Assembly (NCBI GenBank): GCA_021208135.1
Contig: JAJOKB010000116.1
Span: forward strand, 1-64,000
DNA: 64,000 bases
Direction: 5' to 3'
DNA from: Verrucomicrobiota bacterium
GTDB taxonomy: Bacteria > Verrucomicrobiota > Verrucomicrobiia > Opitutales > Oceanipulchritudinaceae
Shown here: positions 27,447-36,909 of the stretch, in pieces
Layout of the letters: the number at the start of each line of letters is the position of its first letter
Numbering within the stretch: the first letter of the stretch is position 1
The notes under the pieces: model-generated
What the model saw: only the letters and a program-made list of their open reading frames with translations
Database searches by the model: none
What the model was told of the DNA's origin: nothing
Position numbers and translations under genes: made by a program

Positions 27447-29960
27447 TCAAGCTTTGCCTGCGGCTGGAGCCTCCTGATTGAACAACAGACTTTTCTTATC
27501 ACCGGCAACTGTCACCTGAATAGGTTCTCCTTCTCTAATGTCACCGCGCAACAGTGCTTCGGCGAGGGGATCCTCCAGAAACTGCTCGACAGCCCGTCGC
27601 AGAGGACGCGCCCCAAACTTCTCATCAAAGCCGTTGTCGATGAGAAAATCTTCCGCATCCGGGGCAACTTCCAAAAGCAACCCACGGTCTTCAATCCGTT
27701 TGCTGAAAGAGCGAATCTCAATGGAAACAATTTTGCGCAGGCTTTCCCTGTCCAATTGTCTGAAGACAACAGTACTGCTGATCCGGTTTAAGAACTCAGG
27801 CTTAAACACACGCTTGGCTTCTTCGAGGATTTTACCCTTCACTTTGTCGAAGTTATCTTCGACATTATCGTCGCCAAACCCGAGACTCTGGTTGCGCTGC
27901 AATATGTGAGCACCCACATTCGAGGTCATAATAATGATGGTATTGCGGAAATCCACAGTACGCCCCAAACTGTCAGTCAACCTGCCTTCTTCCAAAACTT
28001 GCAGTAATATTTGCACAACATCCGGGTGGGCCTTTTCGATTTCATCAAAAAGCACCACGCAGTACGGTCTTCTGCGCACGGCTTCTGTCAATTGTCCACC
28101 CTCATCATAGCCGACATAACCGGGAGGGGACCCGATCAGTCTGCTGACCGAGAACTTTTCCATGTACTCGGACATATCGATCTGAACGATACTGTCGCGA
28201 TCTCCAAATATCATCTCCGCCAATGTCTTGGCCAAATGGGTTTTACCAACACCTGTCGGGCCCATAAAAAGAAAGGATCCAATCGGGCGGCGCGGATCCT
28301 TCAGATCAGCGCGACTGCGCCGCAATGCCTTGGCAATGGCAATAGTAGCCTCATTCTGACCAATAATGGCCTTTTGCAAATCACTTTCCAGCTCGAGCAA
28401 CTTTTGCGACTCCTTGCGTTCCATGCGTTTCAAAGGAATGCGCGTCCAGTCGCTGACGACCTGCAGCATATCCTCTTCACCCACGGCAATAACGGATTCC
28501 GCACGGTTGCGTTTCCAGTTGTCGAGCATTTCATCGCGCTTCTGCCTAAGCGTCTTTTCGCGATCGCGGTAGAAGGCAGCGTCCTCAAACTTTTGTGAAC
28601 TAATGGCCTCCTCCTTGGAAACACAAACAGCCTCAATTTCCTGATCCATCTTATCGATTTCAGGGGGTCTGTTGAGCGAATTGATTCTGGCGCGCGCTCC
28701 GGCCTCATCGAGGACATCAATTGCCTTGTCCGGCAAAAACCGGGAGGTGATATATCGCTCCGACAGACGCACGGCCGACTCAAGGGCCTCGGAAGAATAA
28801 CTCACCTTGTGGTGTTCCTCATATTTGTGGGCGATCCCCTTCAAAATTTCGATGGCATCCTCTGCAGAAGGCGCTTCTACCATAACACTTTGAAAACGAC
28901 GGTCCAAAGCGCTGTCCTTTTCAATGTATTTACGATACTCTGCCAAGGTGGTGGCACCGATGCACTGTAGCTCACCACGACTCAAGGCCGGTTTGAAAAT
29001 ATTGGAGGCATCCATCGCGCCCTCGGCAGCACCAGCACCCACTATGGTGTGCAACTCATCGATAAAAATGATGATGTTGCGTGCACGCTTGATTTCGTCC
29101 ATCACCGCTTTGATCCGTTCCTCGAACTGGCCACGGTATTTGGTTCCAGCCACCATCAACGCCAGGTCCAAAGTGATGAGGCGTTTGTCGGCGAGTATTT
29201 CAGGCACCAACCCGTTCGCTATTTCCAGCGCCAGTCCCTCTGCAATTGCAGTCTTGCCGACACCAGCTTCCCCGATGAGCACCGGATTGTTTTTGGTACG
29301 TCGGCATAGGATTTGTATAACCCGACGAATTTCAGCTTTGCGCCCGATGACTGGATCCAGCTCGCCATTGCGAGCCAACTCCGTCAAATCACGTCCGAAC
29401 GCTTTTAAAGCCGGTGTTTTAATTTCACGGCGCTCGTCTCCCGATGGAGCAGAACCTGCCGAGGCTCCGGCCGTGGGAGCACCGGACTGCTGCTGATCGC
29501 TGGGTTCACCGGTAAAATTCGGATCCAACTCACTCAAAATTTCTTCGCGGCACCGCTCGATATCCACATCCAGACTCTTCAATACACGGGCAGCCACACC
29601 TTCTCCCTCGCGCAATAACCCGAGCAGAATATGTTCAGTGCCGACATAACTGTGGTTAAGCGCCTTCGCCTCCTTGCCTGCCAAAGCCAGAACTTTTTTG
29701 ACTCTTGGGGTGTATGGTATGTTTCCGGTGGGTTTAGCCGACGGTCCAGTCCCTACTTGCTTTTCAACAGCATTGCGCACAGTTTCGAGATCCAGCCCCA
29801 TCTTTTGCAAGACGTTCACCGCAACCCCCTGACCCAGGTTGATCAGCCCCAATAGCAAATGCTCGGTGCCCACATAGTTGTGGTGAAAACGGTCTGCCTC
29901 TTTGCGGGCCAGTGCCAACACTTGCTGCGCGCGAGGGGTAAAATTGTTCATCGGTTCCAT
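27447..29960 (-). CDS. clpC: ATP-dependent Clp protease ATP-binding subunit ClpC
   Basis: Clp N-domain repeats (ALARKEADRFHHNYVGTEHLLLGLI), two Walker A motifs GEAGVGKTAIAEG and GPTGVGKTHLAKT, UVR-type middle segment. Confidence 0.96.
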   Translation of the reverse strand: MEPMNNFTPRAQQVLALARKEADRFHHNYVGTEHLLLGLINLGQGVAVNVLQKMGLDLETVRNAVEKQVGTGPSAKPTGNIPYTPRVKKVLALAGKEAKALNHSYVGTEHILLGLLREGEGVAARVLKSLDVDIERCREEILSELDPNFTGEPSDQQQSGAPTAGASAGSAPSGDERREIKTPALKAFGRDLTELARNGELDPVIGRKAEIRRVIQILCRRTKNNPVLIGEAGVGKTAIAEGLALEIANGLVPEILADKRLITLDLALMVAGTKYRGQFEERIKAVMDEIKRARNIIIFIDELHTIVGAGAAEGAMDASNIFKPALSRGELQCIGATTLAEYRKYIEKDSALDRRFQSVMVEAPSAEDAIEILKGIAHKYEEHHKVSYSSEALESAVRLSERYITSRFLPDKAIDVLDEAGARARINSLNRPPEIDKMDQEIEAVCVSKEEAISSQKFEDAAFYRDREKTLRQKRDEMLDNWKRNRAESVIAVGEEDMLQVVSDWTRIPLKRMERKESQKLLELESDLQKAIIGQNEATIAIAKALRRSRADLKDPRRPIGSFLFMGPTGVGKTHLAKTLAEMIFGDRDSIVQIDMSEYMEKFSVSRLIGSPPGYVGYDEGGQLTEAVRRRPYCVVLFDEIEKAHPDVVQILLQVLEEGRLTDSLGRTVDFRNTIIIMTSNVGAHILQRNQSLGFGDDNVEDNFDKVKGKILEEAKRVFKPEFLNRISSTVVFRQLDRESLRKIVSIEIRSFSKRIEDRGLLLEVAPDAEDFLIDNGFDEKFGARPLRRAVEQFLEDPLAEALLRGDIREGEPIQVTVAGDKKSLLFNQEAPAAGKA

Positions 29961-29968
29961 AATTGCTC

Positions 29969-31075
29969 CTATTGTGATGAATGCGTACTGTCGGGGGATT
30001 TGTCAAAGTCTGGTGCAGGAAATACCTTTATTGATTGACGCAATCGCGACGCCCGATGTTCATCGCGCTTGTCGGCAGTCACTTGCTCCTTAACCAAAAA
30101 CTGGACATGCCCCGGTTGACTCTCAATGAACAGGCGGTCAACTGCCGCCCGACATTCCACGGGAAGCAGCCCAAGATCCACCGCCAAGCGCATCAGACTC
30201 AAATGGTTCATGGCCTCTTCTGAGCTTAAAAGGTGCCCATTTTGCAAAATCCCAAATGCGCGCCCAATTTTGTCGTGCAATTTGGCAGGACTTTGCTCGA
30301 GGGCACGCAGCCGAGCATAGCGTTCCTGCTCAATGATCGACCTGATCACATCATCCAGACGATTCAGTATGTCGCCCTCGCTTTCTCCCAAAGTCTGTTG
30401 GTTTGAGATCTGAAAAATGCTGCCCGACGCTTCGGAGCCCTCACCGTACAGTCCGCGCACGGCCATGCCTAACTGCGACACCATGCGGATCACCTTTTCC
30501 ATGTCATCCTGAATAACCAGGCCGGGCAAATGCAGCATGGCAGAAGCCCGCATACCCGTTCCCAGATTGGTCGGACAAGCCGTCAGGTATCCCAAATCAG
30601 AAGAGAAAACGTAGTCGAGCACCTCTTCCAGCGCTGAGTCCAGCTGATCAATTACCTGCCAGACGGCGGTGAAGTCCAAACCACTGCGCACCACTTGAAT
30701 ACGCAAATGATCTTCTTCATTCACCATGATGGCGATGCTTTGGTCATTGCTGATGGCAACACCACCGCTGTCACTGCTCTCACACAACTCCCGGCTGATG
30801 AGATGTCTCTCCACCAATATCTGTTTCTCCAGCGCAGATAAATTTTCCATGCGCAAAAGCAAGGGTAACTTAACTCCCTTGAGCTGAGCCAATTTGTCCA
30901 GCACAGAACTCAAAACCTGGGCGCGGTGCGACGGTTTGGCCCAACCGGGAAAATCAAACCCCGCCAAATTCCTGGCCAATCGGATGCGTGTGCTCAAAGC
31001 TATCGCCTCCGGCGGAGTACCACCGTCGGTAAGCTCGGCTTTTGCCTCAATGATGGGCGCAATCAACAGTGACAT
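29969..31075 (-). CDS. mcsB: Protein-arginine kinase McsB-like (ATP:guanido phosphotransferase)
   Basis: STRIRLARNLAGFDFPGW, CPTNLGTGMRASAMLHLPGL, YGEGSEASGSIFQISNQQTLG; C-terminal RDEHRA; adjacent to mcsA and clpC. Confidence 0.93.
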   Translation of the reverse strand: MSLLIAPIIEAKAELTDGGTPPEAIALSTRIRLARNLAGFDFPGWAKPSHRAQVLSSVLDKLAQLKGVKLPLLLRMENLSALEKQILVERHLISRELCESSDSGGVAISNDQSIAIMVNEEDHLRIQVVRSGLDFTAVWQVIDQLDSALEEVLDYVFSSDLGYLTACPTNLGTGMRASAMLHLPGLVIQDDMEKVIRMVSQLGMAVRGLYGEGSEASGSIFQISNQQTLGESEGDILNRLDDVIRSIIEQERYARLRALEQSPAKLHDKIGRAFGILQNGHLLSSEEAMNHLSLMRLAVDLGLLPVECRAAVDRLFIESQPGHVQFLVKEQVTADKRDEHRASRLRQSIKVFPAPDFDKSPDSTHSSQ

Positions 31076-31077
31076 GG

Positions 31078-31590
31078 TTACACAGGTTTTTCGGTGGTGG
31101 CGTCCAATTGGGCCCGGGTTTCAATGATTTTGTCGCGCAATTCCGCTGCACGCTCATAGTTTTCATCCTGGATGGCAGCAGCCAGACTTTGCTCAAGATC
31201 TTTAAGTCTGACGCGCCAATTGACGCGCGCAACCGATCGCTTAGGTACTTTACCGCAATGCATAATGTCGCGGTGCATGTTGACCAGCAAGGGATTTAAC
31301 AGATGCCTGAAAGTCTCATAACAGCCGGGACAGCCCAATCTACCAATCTTCTTGAAATCAGCGGGTGTAAAGCCGCACTGTTCACATTGCAAAGTATCTT
31401 TGCCGAGACTCAACTGAGCATCAGGTTTCACCAAAAGTTCGGCCAAGGAAAATCCTTCTGGATCGGTCACGATTTTCTTGTGTGGACAATCCTCGCATAA
31501 ATCGACCTTGAAAATGGTGTTATCCACAATCTGGGTGAGATGTATGGTTGCAGGCTTCTTGCAATGATTGCACTGAGGAGGTTTTGCCAT
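31078..31590 (-). CDS. mcsA: McsA-like zinc-finger/UVR-domain protein
   Basis: Paired cysteine motifs CNHC, CEDC, CEQC, CPGC; C-terminal UVR-like LKDLEQSLAAAIQDENYERAAELRDKIIETRAQL; adjacent to mcsB. Confidence 0.9.
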   Translation of the reverse strand: MAKPPQCNHCKKPATIHLTQIVDNTIFKVDLCEDCPHKKIVTDPEGFSLAELLVKPDAQLSLGKDTLQCEQCGFTPADFKKIGRLGCPGCYETFRHLLNPLLVNMHRDIMHCGKVPKRSVARVNWRVRLKDLEQSLAAAIQDENYERAAELRDKIIETRAQLDATTEKPV

Positions 31591-31721
31591 AAGAAAATAA
31601 AGCTACCACGCTATTTGCAGGAATTCCAGCAGGAACCGCACCGAATTGCCCCAAGGCCCCCGAGCCTTGCCCCACTCCCGACAGACAGACCCAACCGGGA
31701 CCGGCAAACCCCGTCATGAGG

Positions 31722-32687
31722 TCACAAAACTATCCCCAGTAACCACCAGAACAATGGAATGCCAAAAACGATATTCAGCGGGAATGTAATCGCCAGGCTC
31801 ATGGTGAGAAAGCGGGCTGGATTGGCTTCGGGTAAGGCATCACGCAAAATAGCTGGAGCTACGATGTATGAGGCCGAAGCACACAACACCGTCAACAGCA
31901 ACGCATCTCCCCTGGAAAATCCGAACAGCACTGAGAGCCCGATGGCAATCCCCGCATGAAACATGGGTGCCACCAGCGCAAACACAACCAGTGGTAAGGG
32001 GAATTTTTCCATAGTCCTGACCTTTTGGCCGACCACAGTTCCCATGTACAAAAGGAAGAAGATCAGCATGCCCGTAAACATATCACCGCTGATAAAACTT
32101 GCCAAAGGTGTATCCTCCGAGTCCAACGCCGTCAGGACAAAACCTACTCCCATGCTTCCCACCAGCAACAGCAAGGTGCCATCCGTAAATGCACCTCGAA
32201 TGATTGCATGGGTAGAACGATTCTGTTGTCCACCGCCAACTGCCATTTGCGCCATGACAATAGCAAACAGGATCGCTGGCGTTTCCATTACCACCAGGGC
32301 AACAGTCATGTAACCACCGAAGGACACATTCATGGATGTGAGAAAACCAGCGGCGGTAATATATGTCAGTGTGCTGTTTGAACCATAAGTCGCACCGATC
32401 GCTGCGGCATCCACTGGACCCAATGACCTGCGAAATAACAGAAATGTATAGACTGGCACAAAAGCACTCATTGCCAGAATAATGGCGATGACCACATAAC
32501 CATCACCTGGCAGCGGACTGTGAAACAAGCTTACCCCACCCTTGAACCCAATAGACAGCATCAAGTAGAGGGTTAAAAACTTCACCACCGATTCCGGTAT
32601 ACACAGGTTCGAGCGCACCATCGCCGCGCCAAAACCAAGAATGAAAAACAGTATACCGGGATTGAATATTGTAATCAATGCATCCAT
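31722..32687 (-). CDS. Sodium-dependent bicarbonate transport family permease (SbtA-like; start inferred at MDALITIF)
   Basis: Polytopic; FNPGILFFILGFGAAMVRSNLCIPESVVKFLTLYLMLSIGFKGGVSL, ALLLTVLCASASYIVAPAILRDALPEANPARFLTMSLAITFPLNIVFGIPLF. Confidence 0.85.
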   Translation of the reverse strand: MDALITIFNPGILFFILGFGAAMVRSNLCIPESVVKFLTLYLMLSIGFKGGVSLFHSPLPGDGYVVIAIILAMSAFVPVYTFLLFRRSLGPVDAAAIGATYGSNSTLTYITAAGFLTSMNVSFGGYMTVALVVMETPAILFAIVMAQMAVGGGQQNRSTHAIIRGAFTDGTLLLLVGSMGVGFVLTALDSEDTPLASFISGDMFTGMLIFFLLYMGTVVGQKVRTMEKFPLPLVVFALVAPMFHAGIAIGLSVLFGFSRGDALLLTVLCASASYIVAPAILRDALPEANPARFLTMSLAITFPLNIVFGIPLFWWLLGIVL

Positions 32688-32736
32688 ACCCTCCCAGCCT
32701 AGCAAAAACTTTTGATTTAATCTAATATATGTATCT

Positions 32737-32752
32737 TATGATTTCGTTCATA
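32737..32752. promoter_or_regulatory. Candidate LysR-type operator in divergent intergenic region
   Basis: TATGA-N6-TCATA dyad (TATGATTTCGTTCATA), 12 bp before the LysR start codon in a short AT-rich divergent spacer. Confidence 0.45.
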
Positions 32753-32763
32753 TTTATAGAACG

Positions 32764-33645
32764 ATGAGCCAACTCAACTACCATCACTTGCGCTATTTTC
32801 ACGCCGTTGCGGAATGCGGCAACCTAACACATGCTTCCAAGCTGCTGAACGTTTCCCAGTCGGCGGTCAGTGTTCAAATCAAGCGATTGGAACACTCGCT
32901 CGGGGTGGCACTATTCGAGCGCGAACACAAGTCCCTGAAGCTGACAGAGGAAGGTAAAATGGTGTTGGATTATGCCCGCACGATAGTACAGACAGGAGAG
33001 GAGTTGATGGCCACTCTGGGAAATACATCCGGCTCCTTCCGAAAAAAACTGCGCGTGGGTGCGGTAGCCACCTTGTCACGCAACTTTCAATTGCAATTCC
33101 TGCGCCCGATGATAGCCGACAACGAAGTCGAAGTGATTATACACTCAGGCAGTTTGGGCGAACTACTGGACAAACTACATGCCCATGAAATCGACCTGCT
33201 GCTGACCAATGCCACCATTCACACCGAAGGCGAAAGTCTGCTGCGTGCTCACCTGGTAGACAGACAGCCTGTAAGCCTGCTGTGCCATCCCGGTTACAAG
33301 GTGAAGAAGCACTTCAAAATACCTGATGACCTGCGCGGCGTACCGCTGATCTTACCCACTCAAGGCAATGATATCCGCACCAGTTTTGAACTGCTGGCCG
33401 AGCGTGCGGGGGTTCCATTAACAATCGCTGCCGAGGCAGACGATATGGCCATGTTGCGATTGCTGGCGCGCGAAATCAGCGGCATGGCAGTGCTCCCCCG
33501 CGTGGTCGTAGCAGACGAGCTGTCATCAGGCAGTTTAAAGGAGGTGTGCCACCTGCCGCATATCGAAGAGTGTTTTTATGCAGTCACGGTCAAACGACGT
33601 CATCCCAACCCGCTGCTGAGTGCTTTAGCATTGCCAAGCAAGTGA
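32764..33645 (+). CDS. LysR family transcriptional regulator (NhaR-like)
   Basis: N-terminal wHTH HLRYFHAVAECGNLTHASKLLNVSQSAVSVQIKRLEHSLGVALFEREHKSLKLTEEG. Confidence 0.92.
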   Translation: MSQLNYHHLRYFHAVAECGNLTHASKLLNVSQSAVSVQIKRLEHSLGVALFEREHKSLKLTEEGKMVLDYARTIVQTGEELMATLGNTSGSFRKKLRVGAVATLSRNFQLQFLRPMIADNEVEVIIHSGSLGELLDKLHAHEIDLLLTNATIHTEGESLLRAHLVDRQPVSLLCHPGYKVKKHFKIPDDLRGVPLILPTQGNDIRTSFELLAERAGVPLTIAAEADDMAMLRLLAREISGMAVLPRVVVADELSSGSLKEVCHLPHIEECFYAVTVKRRHPNPLLSALALPSK

Positions 33646-33684
33646 TGACTTGAGAGAAGAGCCTCACCCTAACCTTGTAGTACG

Positions 33685-36600
33685 ATGAAGTATCCCTCTA
33701 CCGTTACCCTGTGGGCACTTGTAAGCATGTGCCTGATTTTTGCAGTTTCCGCAGCGCTTGCCCAAGCACCGCAACCCATCTTGCTGACGCCGGAAAGATT
33801 GGCCCGCATCCAAAATGGATTGAATGACCCCCAATCGCATTACTCTCAAGCGTTTGCTCAGCTTCGCGCCAAAGTGGACGCTCGCGATCTGGATGCATTC
33901 AGCCGCACTGCCACCAATTGGAATTACTCTCGTTCCTACTACGCTCAGGCCGCTGCTTTTGTTTATCGGGTTACAGGTGAACCGCAATACGCTCAATGGG
34001 CCTTTGAAGCACTGTGGGATGTACACAACGACATAGATCCTGACGGCAGGCTTCCTGAATCGGGCGGGGCAACGGACAATGCCGGTCTATCGCGCGCAAC
34101 CGTAGGCCTGGGCTTTGGACTGGCCTACAATTGGGCTTACGACGCCTGGACAGAAGAACAACGCACTTATGTTCTGGGACGCGTTCACGCTGCCTTAACC
34201 ATGTGGCTGACCTACAGTCACCCCAATATCACCCAGAATTTGCGCGGTTCCAACTGGGTGGCCGTGTGCCGGGGCGGGGAACTGATGATGATTCTAGGCA
34301 TTGGCGAACAATCCAGCCGCGCTACCCGTGTGAACACTCTCATCAATGATCTGCGCCTGCATCTGGTCAATGGCCATGATGTCATTGGTTCAACTCAAGA
34401 GGGCATTGGTTACGCTGGCTATGGCGGTATTTTTCTGCTGCCAGCTATTTACGCTGCACGCGATGCTGGCAATAACGTGCTCTGGGACTTCGTACAAAAT
34501 ACGCCTCGCAAGTGGCACATGAAGGCCATGTATTCCGGCTCTTTCATGTCCGTGCCATCAGAAGGGGTCTTGCAGAACCGCCGCGTTTTTCATCCATCCG
34601 GCGTAGGCGGACCCAACACCAATGATGAAGGCTGGGCGAGTCTGATCCTGGAAAGTGTGCCTGCCGCTGAGCGCGGCCATTTTTTTGTGGTGGTATGAAC
34701 GCCACATGGGCCGCTTGGCCGAACCGCGCGATCGCCCGGAATTGCATTTTGATCCCCAACGCCAAGGGACAATGTGGGCCTTGTTGTTTTACCCGGACGA
34801 TGTTGCCCCTGTCGATCCAACCGGAGCACTGCCCATCCTGATTACTGGAGATCAGGGACGCCACTTTATGCGGGCTCGCTGGCAGGACGCCGACGATGTC
34901 TCCATTTCCATTCACGCCGACAGCCGCCACCACCCTAACGGTTGGGCACAATCAGAGGCGGGACAGACCGGGATTTTAGGCTACGGTGTCACCTTTTTCA
35001 ACGGCCCTCGAACCAGCAGGGAACCCAAGGATTACACCAGAATGCTCATTAACGGCAATCGCGGTGCGACGAAGATCCCGGACGCAGGCAACACATGGAA
35101 ACATTCGCCAACGGAGCTTACGTTGTGATCGATGGCCACACCCAGTATCGCAATATGGGTGTTGAAGGCTACTTGCGTCATTTGATGGTTGAATTTGGTC
35201 CTGCCGAAGCCAACAACGCAGTTTTGACGATGTTTGATCGCGTGGATGATCACCGCATCAACACCTATACCTGGAATGCCAACATAGGAAATGCAGTGGC
35301 GGATTTTAGTATCGTCAGCTCACTGGGCGAAGATCAGGGCTTTCCCACTTTCACCCTGGTTGCTCCCAACGGCGGAACTATGAAGGGATGGGTACTGTGG
35401 CCAGCAGGAGCCGAGTTGGCGCTCGTTCCCGGAGACCGGCTAAGTGTTGAAAAACAAGGTGCCACGGAGGATTTTGTAATCGTCATGAGCCTGGAACCAG
35501 AGACCACACCGGCGCTTGAGGTGTTGGATCATGGCAATGCGGGCAGCATCGTTCGCCTGGGCAACAAAACCGTGGCGTTTGATCGACGCGCTGGCACTTT
35601 GCTCCAAGGTGAAGCAGCCACAGCGCTTGCGTTGAATCACGCCTCGCCTTTGTCCATTCGCGGATTGACAGCCCGCATCTTATCATCGGGATCAGTCGAA
35701 TTGCGTTGGTTGCCTTTTACCACCGGTGCCGAGCGCTTGATTGTGGAACAAAGGGGACCCTCCGAAACCGAATTTACTGTCATTGCCAACATTGCGGCCT
35801 CTCGCACCCACTACACTGCGACCGGACTAACACCACAAACAAATTACACTTGGCGCATTACGGCAGTATCTGGTGAGTTGCAAAGCGACCCATCAGATAC
35901 GGTGCAAGCCACCACTTGGGAACAAGGCATGGCATTGTATGTCGAGGATTTCGCCCCTCGGGTGAATGATCAATTACCTTTACAAAATGCCATCGGTCGC
36001 TGGCAATTCAGGAATCAGGACCGGGGTTGGCAATTACAAGAGACCCTGGGATCACCGCGCAATGCGGCAAATCCAGTTGGCATGATGGCCACCGCTGGAC
36101 GTACGCGCATCAATTTTCAAAACATTCTGTTTACTGAGGGTTTCTCTGCCGACCTATCCACCACTTCTGCGGCAGTCGAGGTGGATATCATGACCGAAGG
36201 AACCGTGCGCTTTTCGCTGATGCTGCAATTGGCAAGCGGTCAATGGGTTCGCACCAATGGTGAGGCCCATATAGCATCGAGGACCTCCTGGCACAGGCAG
36301 CGCTGGGCCATTTCAAGCATCACAGCTTGGAACTTGTTCGATATGCAAACCTTGAATACCGGAGCAGCCATCAACCTTACTGCAGCGGATTTGAGTGATA
36401 TCAGAGGCATCGGTATTCGCGCGCAGTGGCCACTCAACGAGCGCTGGGCCCGCCTGGATCAACTGCATTTATACGCGAAAGATTTTGTTCCAGCCGAGGC
36501 CCCACCCGAGGGCTTTACCCTGTGGCGTATGCTCAACTTTGGTCAGGACGCCAACAATGAGGCCGTCGCCGGTTTTTCGGCAAACCCCGCAGGAGACGGC

Positions 36601-36897
36601 ATCGCCAATGGATTGCGCTACGCAATGGGTTGGGGCGATCCACGCCAACCGGTCCCGTCTCCCTGGCCCGCACCTGTAATTGTCAATGACCATATGGAGC
36701 TGACCTATACCTGGGATAGCACCCTTACCGACGTCGACTTGTCACTGGAGGTTTCATACGATCTCGAAATCTGGCATTCAGGCCCTGAACACTTGGAGGA
36801 AGTTTCCAGATTTGTCGACGACGGTATGCATACCATTACCATACGCGCGCTTCAATCAGGTCCGGTATTCATGCGCATGCAGGCCACCCCACGCTAA
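33685..36897 (+). CDS. Secreted heparinase II/III-like protein with fibronectin-III-like and C-terminal modules (two apparent frameshifts, 34680-34686 and about 35095-35101)
   Basis: Signal peptide MKYPSTVTLWALVSMCLIFAVSAALAQA; alpha/alpha-toroid-like region (NYSRSYYAQAAAFVYRVTGEPQYAQWAFEALW); three consecutive ORFs in different frames; FnIII-like SIRGLTARILSSGSVELRWLPF...YTATGLTPQTNYTWRITAV. Confidence 0.7.
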
Positions 36898-36909
36898 TTC
36901 AAACCTCCC

